From Microstegium vimineum (taxonomy: Eukaryota; Streptophyta; Magnoliopsida; Poales; Poaceae), in NCBI GenBank assembly GCA_022036555.1, contig CM039129.1:34254051-34318050 (forward strand): DNA of 64,000 bases, written 5' to 3'. Every line of letters begins with the position of its first letter. Positions within the stretch are counted from its first letter, which is position 1. The notes beneath the pieces are model-generated. The model had not been told where the DNA came from. It did not search any database and saw nothing but the letters and a program-made list of their open reading frames with translations. A program made the position numbers and the translations under genes. This document shows, one piece after another, positions 35,661-47,094 of the stretch.

Positions 35661-36183
35661 TTTAGTTGTTGTTATTTTAAAAAAAACTATTTTTGGAGAC
35701 TCTACTTATGATATTGTTATTATTTAATAGAAACCATACTAAACCTAAAATGACCAAAATTGATTTGTGTTCAATTGATTCACAGAGTGAAATCTACCAT
35801 CAAAGAGCACATGGACCAAACTGGACAGTGCAAATTTTTGTGGCTAAATACCATTTTGGTTTGTATGGTTTGTTTATATATGGTTCATAATGTATGAAAC
35901 ATTATGTGTGAATGATACCATATTTTGGTGTATGGAGTATTCAACTAGGATGTAAGCCATTTTAATATTATTATATAATTGGTTATGTGGTTTATTATTT
36001 TGGATAGTTTTTTAAATGGGCTATCCCACTATAAGATTAGAATACAACAACAAGTGGGACCAAATGACAAGCCAAAAAATGAAGAAATGTGGCAAAAAAG
36101 GGCCGGCCACAACACGTGGACCATAGGCTTAGCCCATTTAACTAGCTAGTGAACAAAACAGCCCACGGTATATGGGTCAAATA
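35661..36183. other. Intergenic, no gene seen
   Basis: Unique-looking AT-rich DNA with no supported coding region. Confidence 0.4.
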
Positions 36184-36418
36184 GGCCTTGTTTAGATTTA
36201 AATTTTTTATAAAATTTTGAACGGTAATGTTTCGTTTGTATTTAGTAATTATTGTCCAATCATGGAGTAACTAGACTCAAAAGATTCGTCTCACAAATCA
36301 GATTATACGATTAGTTATTTGTTTACTTATATTTAATGCTTCATTCATGCGTTCAAAGATTTAATGTGGTGGAGAATCTTGTAAAGTTTTGGAATTTTGA
36401 AGGGATCTAAACACCAAG
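36184..36418. mobile_element. MITE of the GGCCTTGTTTAG family
   Basis: Begins GGCCTTGTTTAGATTTAAA and ends GGGATCTAAACACC, with internal GGAGAATCTTGTAAAGTTTT and AGATTCGTCTCACAAATCAG, all features of a MITE family very common in sorghum/sugarcane-type genomes. A truncated copy sits at 52070-52145. Confidence 0.7.
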
Positions 36419-36770
36419 CATAGTTTGTTTTATGATGGTTGTTTCCATCACACGAGTCATTTGCCACGTCATATGTGCCATGTAAACATATATACATGTC
36501 AACATGTGTCGCTATTCCGTTTAATATGTTGTGACGTTTTTAGTGACGGATGTTGTTGTTACTGGTTAGTGGCAGAAGAATTGTAGGCATTGGATCAATG
36601 ATAGTGTTCTCTGATTTTCATAGAAGGTGATTAGTTATCACTTCATTGTGGTGATGGCAAGATGGCGATGTAGTGAAGGTTGTAGTTATCAGTGTCATCC
36701 ACGGGGACAATGCTGGGGCCTATGGCATCATTATCAGTGCTGATTTGCATGGTATATCTTGCATAAGCGG

Positions 36771-37052
36771 GAGGGATGATAACAGATCGAATACGAACGA
36801 ATATCATTGATATTATATTTATTTTTATATTTCTGTCCGGATTCAGATTCGAATACGAATAGTATCACCCATGCCGGATAGGATATAATTCAATGTCGAC
36901 ATCATAAATATGTGATTTGAGTATTCGGATATAGATACGGATACGGTATCGGATATTGAATATCTTGACGCAAATATGGACTAATTGAAACCTCTCTAAA
37001 CGAATTCGGTCTCGAATACCATCGGAAAATACCCGTACCGTTTTCACCCCTA
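36771..37052. mobile_element. hAT-type MITE with 8-bp target duplication
   Basis: Ends GAGGGATGATAACAG and (complement) TAGGGGTGAAAACGG are inverted copies. ATAAGCGG flanks both sides (36763-36770 and 37053-37060). 282 bp, rich in CGGATAC words, non-coding. Confidence 0.85.
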
Positions 37053-37060
37053 ATAAGCGG

Positions 37061-37868
37061 ACATAGTCGGGAGGAATCGTATTTTAGAAAAGAATACATT
37101 TTAGTGATGTTATATGAACAGGTACAAAAACCTATACTGAGTATTGTTTGTCTTCCTGTATGAACACATACAGCTTGTCTAACAATAGAGCTCATCATCC
37201 TCTACAACTATGCCCCCTTCAGGCCATGCTCCATAGTGAAGGTCGTTTCAATTCGGCTGTCTCGACCAGACCAGGATATGAGACCGTATATTTGCATGGA
37301 CGGAGTCAAGCTAGAAGAAATTATGCCAAAAACATTAATCACTGCTGGTTCAAATCGACTTTGGATAATCGGCCGTGATAGTCTTGGTCTTTTCACTGTC
37401 AGTATGTTGCTAATCGCTAAAAGAATGCTGGATGCATAGCATTCGCCGCACGCCCGCTGTCGTCACGCCCCATGCCAGGCAACACTCGCCGCCATCACGC
37501 TGAGGTGAGTGGAAGGGAGATCTAGGGAAGAGAAACTTCTGTGAAAAAAATGGAGACTGAGGAAGAGAGAAGAGAGAAGAAAGAAGAGGGACTAGGTTGA
37601 GGAGAGACTTGTGTTCCGACATGCATGTGGACGTGAGATGAAACTAATCGTACGTGTTTCATTTAAATTTCGGATTTGGAACTAGTTTACCACTACCTGT
37701 TAATAATCACGTAACTCCCGGCAGTGATACTTATCACTGTCGGATTCTATTACCAACCGGCAATAATAATAATTCTACCTACCATTGTCGTCGATTGATT
37801 TTTGAAATCCAGCAGTGATAACCGACGGTGGTACCTCCATCACTGTTGGTTTAAATTGCGTGCCAGTA
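37061..37868. other. Transposon debris, no gene seen
   Basis: CGGCAGTGATA/TATCACTGTCGG and related inverted words at 37720-37860, and weaker ones at 37330-37400, resemble CACTA subterminal repeats. TACTCCCTCCGTCCCA at 37869 is a Stowaway-like end directly before the LINE. Confidence 0.4.
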
Positions 37869-37989
37869 CATACTCCCTCCGTCCCACAATAATGAACGTT
37901 CTAGGATCGAACATTAATACCCTCGGTTCCCGTATATTCTCTTTCATGCTCTCCTTTCCATACTTGTCTACGGACAACAGGTCCTAGCG

Positions 37990-40418
37990 GGTCATCATGC
38001 GGGTGTTCCAGGCACTGTGGGAACTCGACTTCCGGAGCTTCAATTCCTCAAAGCCGTCTGGCCGGTTGTGGTCGCAGACATCATGCGGGTGTTCCGGGCA
38101 CTGTGGGAACTCGACTTCCGGAGCTTCCATGAGATCAATGGGGCAACAATGATCCTACTACAGAAGACGGACACGCCTGCTGGGCTGCCTGACTACCGGC
38201 CCATCAGCCTCATCCACTGCATCGGCAAGCTGTTCGCCAAGGGGTTCTCCATGCGCCTCGCCCCCCGTATGCCGGAAATCGTCATGGAGAACCAGTCCGC
38301 CTTCATTCATGGAAGGCGACTACATGACAACTTCCGCGCGGTGCAGCTCACTTGCCGCTGGCTGCATGCCATGAGATACCCGGCAATCCTGCTCAAAGTC
38401 GATCTGGCCAAGGCGTTTGACACGGTCGCGTGGCCGTTCCTCCTGGAGGTCCTTGAGCATATTGGCTTTCCTTCCAGGTGGCGTGAATGGATCGCGGCCA
38501 TGTTGCGCACGACAAGTACCAAGGTGCTGGTAAATGGACGCTCTGGCAATCGGATTTGCCACGCGCGCGCGATCTCAGGCAAGGCGATCCATTATCCCTG
38601 TTTCTGTTCGTGATCATCATGGAAGTCCTCAATGCCATCATCTCCGCAGCCGATCAGAACGGGCAGTTCACCCCGCTACCGGGTGCCTCTTCTATCTACC
38701 GAGCCTCGATCTACGCCGATGACATGTTCATCTTCCTCGCTCCGTCGGCCAGGGACTTCGAGTGCATGAAGCAACTCCTAAAACTGTTTGCGGGGGCATC
38801 CGGGCTGGCGACCAACATCGACAAATGCACGTTGACACCTATAGCTTGCACAGACAACGACATCGCCTCGGTGCTCGGATGCTTCCCCTGTCGCGTCAAA
38901 GCATTCCCGACCAAATACCTTGGTGCTCCCTGTCAATAAACCGCCTACAACGGGCCAAGGAGCAGGTGCTAGTTGACATCGTCGCAGCACGCGTGCCCAC
39001 CTGGAAGGCCGGCCTGCTCAATGCGGCTGGGAGAGCAATACTAACGAAAACAACCTTGTCCGCGATACCGGTACACATATCCATCTATTGTGCATTGTCA
39101 CCATGGGCCATCTGAGCAATTGACAAGGTCAGAAGGACCTTCCTTTGGGCGGGCGCAGCTTCGACTGCAGCAGGGAAATGCAAGCTTGCTTGGACCACCG
39201 TCTGCGCCCCGCGAGACCTCGGCGGCCTCGTCCTGCCGGACCTACGCGTCCTGGGCTTCGCCCTCAGAGTGCGCTGGGATTGGACTCGACGGATGACTCC
39301 TCACTTACCTTGGTCCAGCCTCCCGGCGAAGATGGAGCGGCAGGTGCACGACATGTTCTCCATATCCACGTCGTTCGCTGTGGGAAACGGGGAACTCGCT
39401 CTCTTCTGGATGGACCTTTGGCACTCGGACGGACGGCTCTGCAGCCTGGAACCACTGGTCTACCAGTCCGTGCCGGCGAGCCGTCGGCGTCGATTGGTGA
39501 AAGAGGCGTTGCAGGGCTACCAATGAGCTTCGGATGCGGTGGCAGCTACGACGGTGCCCTTCCTCACTCAGTTCATCAAGATGTGGTATCTGCTCGAGAG
39601 GGTGCACCTCGACCAGGCGGTGGAGGACAGGGCGCATTGGAGATGGTCGCCCGACGGTCAGTACACCTCCTCCTCCGCCTACCTGGCCTTCTTCACGGGG
39701 AGGATCCCCCTACGGGGGGCCAAGGAACTTTGGGAGACCAAGGCTCCGCCCAAAGTCAAGTTCTTCTTATGGCTATCTCTTCACGGACGTCTATGGACGG
39801 CGGAGCGGCGGAAACGGCACGGTCTACAGCAACACGACTCTTGTGCCCTATGTGATCAGCAGCCGGAGCACGCAGACCATCTACTTGCAGGCTGTGTGTT
39901 CACCCGCGAAATCTGGCACCGCATCTTCTCGCGCCTGGGTCTCACCGTCCCCGAACCGCTGGATTCCGATCGTCTGTGTGACTGGTGGCTCCTCACGCGG
40001 CGGCGTACTCCCCAACCTTTGCGCCAAGGTTTTGATGCCCTGGTTTTGTTAGTCTCCTAGTGCATTTGGAAAGAAAGGAATCGATACACTTTCGACAACA
40101 TCGCGTGCGACCAAGCGACTGTGGTGCTAAGGATCCTGGAAGAGGCTACAGAGTGGACTGCGGTAGGGTTTCGGTCGCTAGCAGCGCTTGCTTTCTTGTA
40201 ATAGCCCCCAGTTTCTGCTGCGTTTAGTCTTCTACCTGTGGCCAATTCTTCCGTTAGCATAACTCCTACCCGTGCGGCGCCGTTTAAGCCGACGATGTGT
40301 GTTTGTGTCCCGGCCGCTTGGATGGTTGCAACTCGCTTTGACCAGCGGCATGTAATCTGAACTCCTTCTTCTCTTAATACGACACGTGCTACGTGCTACG
40401 CACGTTTTCGAAAAAAAA
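37990..40418 (+). mobile_element. 5'-truncated L1-type LINE (non-LTR retrotransposon)
   Basis: The reverse transcriptase is recognisable in three frames: DYRPISLIHCIGKLFAKG, ENQSAFIHGRRLHDN and LLKVDLAKAFDTVAW (38017-38600), then DLRQGDPLSLFLF and SIYADDMFIFLAP with the YADD active site (38570-38760), then LPDLRVLGFALRVRWDW (about 39230-39290). A zf-RVT domain follows (39720-39960: PPKVKFFLWLSLHGR, CALCDQQPEHADHLLAGC). At least two frame changes and stops (e.g. 38937, 39111) break it. An A-run at 40411-40418 marks the 3' end. The endonuclease domain and ORF1 are missing. Confidence 0.85.
37994..38128 (+). repeat. Direct repeat at the truncated LINE 5' end, 87-bp spacing
   Basis: CATCATGCGGGTGTTCC... 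GAACTCGACTTCCGGAGCTTC occurs at about 37994-38041 and 38081-38128 with one or two differences. The spacing of 87 bp keeps the reading frame. Confidence 0.85.
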
Positions 40419-40567
40419 GGAGACGAAGCTGCACGGGTGGTAGCCGGAAAATACAGCGAAGAACAACTGATCAAGGGCACGGGCCTAGCTATTTTCTCTA
40501 CCATTTTGCCTACATGCATCTTCTCATGCTAATTCTCCTCTGATTTCCATGAGCAAAATACGAATGC

Positions 40568-40795
40568 GGTCCTTTAACTTGGCTCAACGTGTCATCTCTA
40601 GATCCCTAAACTATTAAAATAATATTTGTGGATCTCTAATCTTGGCATATGGTGTCATCTAGGTCTCTAAATTTTCAAATTGTTTACCAAAAGTCTTTAA
40701 ACATGGCAAAGGGTGTTATGTAGGTCCCTAAAATTTCAAAGTGGTAACCGTAGGTCCTTATACTTGACCTATAGTGTCATCTCGATCCAAATGTG
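40568..40795. repeat. Tandem repeat, 60-62-bp unit, about four copies
   Basis: Units start at about 40568, 40631, 40693 and 40753. Each is a variant of GGTCCCTAAACTTGGCA...GTGTCATCTAGGTCCCTAAA. The copies are diverged. Such arrays lie near the ends of some grass DNA transposons. Confidence 0.75.
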
Positions 40796-41084
40796 GTCTA
40801 ACCCACTCTATAAGATAACATGGCATGTTAACTATATTTTAAATGTGGATTTAAGATATGTCAATTAATTAATTAATATTTATATAATATTTGTCATTCA
40901 ACTATAAATTATATAAAATAATTTACAACAAAAAAATTGAAGTGTTAAAATAATTTACAACAATAAATATATTAAATTTAAAATAAAATAGAAAAAATTC
41001 TAAAATATCTAATAAGCTAGGCAGGTAAAGCTCAAACAAACAAGGAAAAAAAAACAAAAACAAAAAGACTCCGCTTGAGTTTCC

Positions 41085-41646
41085 TCTGGCCATCGGCGAT
41101 CGACGACGAAGCCGGCCTATATCCTCCTCGCCCTTGCTTCGCATCGCCTCGCATCGATCTCTCGTCCTCCTCCGCCTCTCCACCTCCTCGGGCCAAGGAA
41201 TCGTTCCCCTCCGGCGACCTCCCTCCATCCGTTCCGTCCCGTCTCAGGTGAGTCCACACGCACCACAGACCGGATCCTTCTCCTGCTGGATCCGCCATCG
41301 ATTTTGGTCGCGCGCCAGTCAATCGGCGGCCGATGCGGTTTGAATCTGATGGCCGGATCTACGCCGTCCTTGCCGCCGCCTTGTTCGTTTTCTCTGCCGC
41401 CCGCCCAGATCCTCGCCCTCGACTGACGCCTCCTTTCTCGTTTTCAGGCCTTCCTCTGTATCACAGCAAAGGATCGGATTCAGGCCTTCCTCTGCTCGGT
41501 ATCACCAGCAAAGCAAAGGATCGGAGGCTCCTCCATCCAGGGCAGCAAGGTAACCAACCCTAGCTTATTCTCTATCTGTCTATGCACTGAGGAATATTAT
41601 ATGGTTTTCGATTGCTGCAGGAAGAGAAGAAGCGGCGGCGGCGGCA
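41085..41646 (+). other. 5' leader region of the VHA-F gene with two introns
   Basis: CT-rich sequence with good splice sites: donor GTGAGT at 41248, acceptor TTTTCAG ending 41447, donor at 41550, acceptor CTGCAG ending 41620. This would give leader exons ending at 41247, 41448-41549 and from 41621. The transcription start is not determined. Confidence 0.5.
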
Positions 41647-44163
41647 ATGGCGGGGAGAGCCAACGTCCCGACCATCAACTCTGCGCTAATCGCCATCATC
41701 GCCGACGAGGTAGCTCGCTGCGTGCCGTTCCCCATCTTTCTCCCCTTTTCGTCTCATTATTACTCGGGAATCGCCGAACCGGGATGTTTGTGGATCTGAA
41801 GGGAGAAGGTGCTAGCTAGGGTGTCACGTAACTGAGGAGATAAACAAAATTGTATGATATTTCATCTCTGGTAGAGATCAGATCCGTGGCAGTTATTGCT
41901 TCTCGGCTGAAAGCATAATACTGTAGTATATAGGTTACTGTACGAACACAACAATCACCAAATGCTAGTCTATTCATCCTTCCAGCATAATAAGGGGAAC
42001 CACAGAGATAGGGCTGTTTCCGTGTTTTGACTGTAATGTATGGACAGCTGAACAGAAATTAGCTGATGGATGGTCTACCGCTTGGTAGCATAGTACTTAC
42101 TATTTTCCCTTCATGCATATTTGATAAACAAGGCATGTTTATTTCTAATATAGACATGTGCAACCGGTAGCATACTAGTTGCTGAACATAGGGGAAAAGA
42201 GGTCATTTCCCATGCCACTTAACAGCAGATAATTCTAAATGAACTTAAATGACATGTAAATAAAGCATGAATATCAATGTTTGAGTCGATGACAATGACA
42301 TTTAAGGGATTTTTTTCCCCAGTGCCACCTTATTACCTGTCAGATGTCACCTTAAGAACAGCCAGATTTTGTTTTTATTCTGTATGGCCAGGTTTTCTAC
42401 TTTAATCTTAGTGCACAATTATAACCCTACTATGGGAATGATTTTGTCGTCTCCACTTTTTTTTTCAGGACACGGTGACTGGATTTTTGTTGGCTGGAGT
42501 TGGCAATGTGGATTTGAGAAAGAAAACAAACTATTTTATTGTTGATAACAGTAATTCCTTGAAACTGTTAATGTGCAAAGCCATTTAAATTGTCTATGTT
42601 AGTTTGAACTTGCCTACATTTTGACTTCACAGAATAATGGTGTTAACTTTCATACAAAGGTCATGCATGACTTGCCCACTGATGCATAGTACTAATATAG
42701 AGTTAAATGTTGAACGTGATGAATCTTTTGAAAGCTCTGCAGCATAGTGCGCTCACTGGAAAAAATGCCACCTGGTCATTGTGTGTCACTCAGTTTATTG
42801 CAATATTAACGTGCTGGTAGATTGCTTCAGCAATGGTTCTTCGTAGCAAGGTTTTTTATGGTAGCTTTTGTGCCAAAAAATTGTACTTGAACATTGAATT
42901 CCAGTGACCGGTTTAGCTCATGTGTCGAACCTGAAGTTGCTCGATTTGGCCGTAAGTTTTACTCTGGAAGATACTCAAACTTCTAAAGTACCTTATTAAG
43001 CCGTGAGCTTTGATTATAGATTAATTGACACATTTAGGTTTTCTTTTTGCAGTTGGTGTACTTTTTGAACATAGAAAGTTAAAGCTTTCAGGAAAACTGA
43101 ATTTTATTTGTTAGCTCAACATCTGTATATGGTTTCCTATATTTAGCTGAAATGCTGATCTGCTAGCCCTTTTACTTGTATTTAGATTGTTCTTATTTGT
43201 TAGTATGTTGATGATAACATCCTTTGTGCTTACCAAGCTGTCTTTATTGTGCTACAGAAACAACAGTTAAGCAAATTGAAGATGCATTTAAGGAGTTCAC
43301 CGCTAGAGAGGACATTGCAATTGTACTCATCAGCCAATATGTAAGTAATCTTGTTGAATACAGTATGTTTTTTTTTGTCCAGCTGCTTATTCTTTTGTAT
43401 CATGGGATCATAGCAGAGCTAGATTTTCTGCCTTGAAGTTTAGGTGAATGAGTTAGTTTTGGGAAATTTGCTCTCAAGTCTAAACACATTAAAATGTACC
43501 TTTAGGGGTAAAATTTTGGAGCTTATGGTATTTCATTACGACATACATGCCTATGCCCCTGCAGGTCTAATTATGGCGTGTTTGGATAGTGATCGCACAT
43601 TGCCACACTTAGCTATTTTTGGGGCTAACAATTTGTTCGCCACACCTTAGACGTGGTTTGGCAAATAAATGAGTCAATGGCAGGTGGGCCAGAAGTGTGG
43701 CAGGGAACTAAACAACAGGCTAAGAAACTGTGGCACAGCCACATAACCTGTTGCTTGGCATCGTTTTGCCATGAACCAAACATGCCCTTAACCTTTTGTT
43801 GGACTTAGTTCTAAGTGCTTGCTCAGTCTGCAGAACTTAGGCTCCTACAATATTTAACGCACATAGGAACTCCAGCAATGCACCAAAAATCAGCTTTAAG
43901 CTTTCCGCTTTGAGTAGTTTCTGTAAAAGTTTAAATTGAAATGCTTTAAAAAACGATATGAAATCTTTTCTCTGAGGTGTTCAATTTGTGTCTGTCAGGT
44001 TGCAAACATGATAAGGTTCTTGGTAGATGGCTACAACAAACCTGTTCCTGCTATACTGGAGATCCCATCCAAGGACCATCCATATGATCCAGCACATGAC
44101 TCGGTTCTTTCTCGCGTGAAGTATCTATTTTCTGCTGAATCAGTGGCCTCAGATAGGCGATAA
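41647..44163 (+). CDS. VHA-F: V-type H+-ATPase subunit F
   Basis: Four coding exons, 41647-41709, 42469-42550, 43258-43340 and 43999-44163, join in phase to 393 nt (130 aa), the usual length for plant VHA-F. The protein starts MAGRANVPTINSALIAIIAD, continues EDTVTGFLLAGVGNVDLRKK, TTVKQIEDAFKEF, DIAIVLISQYVANMIRFLVD, and ends SRVKYLFSAESVASDRR, matching the family end to end. Subunit F is part of the central rotor stalk of the V1 sector that couples ATP hydrolysis to proton pumping at the vacuole, Golgi and endosome membranes. No stop, frameshift or odd splice site was seen. The gene runs toward the CTP synthase gene (tail to tail). Confidence 0.95.
43574..43787. mobile_element. Tourist-like MITE in VHA-F intron 3
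   Basis: TGGCGTGTTTGG at the left and (complement) GGGCATGTTTGG at the right, flanked by TTA at 43571-43573 and 43788-43790. 214 bp, non-coding, inside the intron between 43340 and 43999. Confidence 0.75.
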
Positions 44164-44362
44164 AAGTCTAATATGCCTTCATGTATCTTATCTATTATGT
44201 GTCTGGGCCATTTTATTGAAATGGAGACATATTGACATGTTCTGTATCTGAATGAGATTCAGTCACCGATTTTTTTTATTATCACAATTTGTATTTGTAA
44301 TAAGGATATACTATTTCCAGCACTGTTCTGTACTCTGTGCACTGCGCACATATCATTTGTAA

Positions 44363-44480
44363 GGAACAGTAAAACGCGGCTGCGGCTGCAAATAGTTCTA
44401 GGAACAGCAAAACGCAGAGCTGCAGCGGCTGCAGGCAGTTCTAGGAACAGTAAAACGCAGGTGCATTCCTGCAGCCGCAG
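44363..44480. repeat. Short tandem array, ~40-bp unit, about three copies
   Basis: GGAACAGTAAAACGC followed by GCTGCGGCTGCA-like text starts at 44363, 44401 and 44444. The GCTGCGGCTGC core reappears inverted (GCAGCCGCAGCC) at about 44470, so the block may be a small hAT-like MITE. Confidence 0.65.
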
Positions 44481-44727
44481 CCACAAGAATCAGAAGCGGG
44501 GTTCACACACGAGTTCGTGCCCCCCTGATATAAATGATTTGGTTGATGCTATACCATCTGAAAAAAACCCAGTTAAGCTGCTTAATGATGATCAAGCAGA
44601 TCCTGGAGCTTTACCATATAATACAATGAAAGCTGAAAAGCACAGTTCCATGTTTCAACACTTTTTGGATCACAATAATTTGCATGGAAGCCTGTCTTAT
44701 TCATCAGTACATCGTCAAGGAAGCTGA
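44461..44727 (+). pseudogene. Unrecognised open frame, possible gene fragment
   Basis: 88-aa frame just after the VHA-F 3' region. From about residue 20 it reads like a soluble coding exon (PPDINDLVDAIPSEKNP, KHSSMFQHFLDHNNLHG). Codon use is more protein-like than its surroundings. No family recognised and no start or splice context. It could be the last exon of a captured or lost gene. Confidence 0.3.
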
Positions 44728-45574
44728 TCAATGGAGCAACCAGTGCACAGAAATGGCACTATATATAAATCCTCATGTAATTTTGATAGTTTTTTTTATA
44801 AGCTCATACTAGCGACCCTACTTGCTGGAAGGTAATAAATCAGACCATAGGGTTCCTTTTGTTTCTGGGCTTCTCAAGTCTTAAAAGGTGTTTGATGCTA
44901 ATCTACTACAAAGCAGATATTGCCTGTCTTGGTTTGGTTTGTGGCCATATTGCTCAATGCTCTGTGAGCAATCAGCCATCAATTTTTTGTTTTTGCTTGT
45001 TTGTTTGTGTAGCTTCTAAAAAAGCTGGAGTTATTTTGGAAACCATTTTTTGAATGCAACATTACCTGTAGGTATATGATTTTGATTGGTGCGCAGCAGC
45101 CGACTTCCTACCATGCAAATATGATTTTATGATAAGATGCATGTTGTTATGATACACCCCAGTCTAAAATGATTGCTCCAGTATTGTTGAATAGTTTTAA
45201 TGGTGGTTCTATACCATTGACTTGTGGTTGCACAGTAGGTTTTTTCACCACTCAAAAAGGAAAGTTGAGGATAAATTAGTGATAACCAAATGTTTTCCAT
45301 GTAATAATCCATGATTGAAATTACAACCCAAACCGAGCTCTATATGACCTAAGTGAATATAAGTTGACATTAGCATTGTATCAATGCCACAGTCAGCAAC
45401 ACAGTGGGTGGGGTCGGCTCAGATATATACCTACTGATCGTAGGTCGTTATAACTTATGACACAGGAGTAGTTGCTATAGGTGGGCCTGTGCCCTGTGGT
45501 ATTGTTAGAAGGCCATGGTGCTGATGTTTGCACTTGAAACAAATTTGGTGGTAGTGATACTGCCATAGTGTTAT
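44728..45574. other. Intergenic, no gene seen
   Basis: AT-rich sequence. Nothing supported. Confidence 0.4.
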
Positions 45575-45575
45575 A

Positions 45576-45802
45576 CTTCATCCCAAATTATAAGATGTTT
45601 GACTTTTTTATTCAAGTTTGACCACTTGTCTTATTAAAAAAATATATAAATATAGTTAAATTTAAGTTATTCTTAAAGAACTTTTATTAGTGAAGCAAGC
45701 CACGACAAAAGAAGTAATATTTTTGTTAAATTTTTTGAATAAGACGAATGGTTAAATTTGGTGTAAAAAAGTCCAACGTCTTATAATTTGGGATGGATGA
45801 AG
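45576..45802. mobile_element. Stowaway-like MITE
   Basis: CTTCATCCCAAATTATAAGA at the left is matched inversely by TCTTATAATTTGGGATGGAT at the right. Left flank TA, right flank TG, so the TA duplication is imperfect. About 227 bp, AT-rich, able to fold on itself. Confidence 0.75.
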
Positions 45803-45878
45803 TGCTATATTATACAGATGAAATTACACAACACTGTACTTGTTGGACACACATAATTTCTTCAAACATTTATGGTTG

Positions 45879-45962
45879 TTAAGTGATTTCATCTGGGTTG
45901 GGCAATCTGAGCAAATTTCGTTAAGTGAATTGATCTGGGTTGGGGAATCTGAGCAAATTTCT
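45879..45962. repeat. 42-bp tandem duplication
   Basis: ATCTGGGTTGGGCAATCTGA and ATCTGGGTTGGGGAATCTGA lie 42 bp apart within two near-identical units. Confidence 0.85.
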
Positions 45963-46135
45963 CAATTTCTTTTTATTTTTCTGAATTTTCTTACTATTGA
46001 GGTTTGGATGCACTCTGTTACCAAACTGCCATATGAGAAGCAAACTCAGAAAAGCCTATCTCTTCATTCGTATCCTTTTCCCTCGCCCTTCTGATTTGTC
46101 ATTGATTTTTCACTTGGTCGATCTCGTTTAATTTA

Positions 46136-47085
46136 GGGTTTTTTTTATCCAAGTCATTACAATTCTTTCACTTTGGAGATATGTCATTACAATTCACTTA
46201 TTTTAAAACTTATCATTATAATTCTTCGTCTACTCCAGACTTGCCATTTTTTACATATTCCAGGCGTCCGTATTGGTGTACATATTTTCCGTGTAGACCA
46301 AATCACCCTTTACTGTTTCTCTCCCTCCACTCACTAACGTGTGGGCCCCACGCGTCAGATTCTTCTTCAACCTCCAGCAGATCCCTTGGACAACCATTGA
46401 ACGAGGGGGGAGGGCCACAGCAGGCGGCGGCCGCACGTTCGCGAGCCTACGGCAGGGCTGCACGCCCGCGCGCCCGCGTGGCAGCAGCAGGTCCACGCGC
46501 CCAGCAGCAGCAGGTCCGTGCGCCCGCGTGGCTGCAGCTCGCGAGCTGCTGCAGCAGCAGGTCCGTGCGCCCACACGCCCGCGCGGCGGCTGCGGGGCTG
46601 CACGGCCGCGTGCTCGCGGCGGCGCTGCACGCCCGCGTGCTCGCGGCGGCGCTGCACGCCCGCGCGATGGCTGCGGGGTTGCACGCCTGTGCGCTAGCAG
46701 CGGCACTGCACGCCTGCGCAACGGCTGCGGCCGCGCGCTCCCCGCGGCGCTGCACGCCCGCTCGCCCGCGCGGAAGCCGCGGCCGGAGAGCTCGTGTGGC
46801 TGCGGCGGTGGGGCTCCTCTGGCACGAAGGAAGCCTGCTGGAGATAGAAGAAGGATCTGACGTGTGAGGCCCACACGTCAGTGAGTGGAGGAAGAGAAGC
46901 AGCCAAGGGTGTTTTGGTCTATACGGAAGATGTTAGTCTGTCAGTGGACCTAGACATCCAGAACACCTAGAAAATGTAAGTCTGGAATAGGCGTAGAATT
47001 GTAATGACAAGTTTTAAAATAGGTGAATTGTAATGATATATCTCCAAAGTGGAAGAATTGTAATGGTTTGGATAAAAAAAAACCC
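46136..47085. mobile_element. Mutator-like element with long TIRs and a GC-rich core (Pack-MULE candidate)
   Basis: A perfect 9-bp duplication TTTAATTTA flanks it (46127-46135 and 47086-47094). The ends GGGTTTTTTTTATCC... start inverted repeats that can be followed about 250 bp inward on each side (about 46136-46385 and 46835-47085), including TCATTACAATTC repeats and CACTCACTAACGTGTGGGCC. The centre (about 46390-46830) is very GC-rich, with repeated GCTCGCGGCGGCGCTGCACGC words, and is open in several frames as Ala/Arg-rich text. No protein family recognised. 9-bp duplications and long TIRs are the mark of Mutator-like elements. Confidence 0.85.
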
Positions 47086-47094
47086 TTTAATTTA

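Noticed and set aside
39145..40052. Long alternative frames in the LINE 3' half
   Set aside because: They are GC-rich shadow frames. The RT-associated and zf-RVT residues lie in other frames.
46181..46874. Long open frames on both strands in the GC-rich block
   Set aside because: They encode only Ala/Arg/Gly repeats in every frame, as expected from GC-rich repetitive DNA, and lie inside the Mutator-like element.
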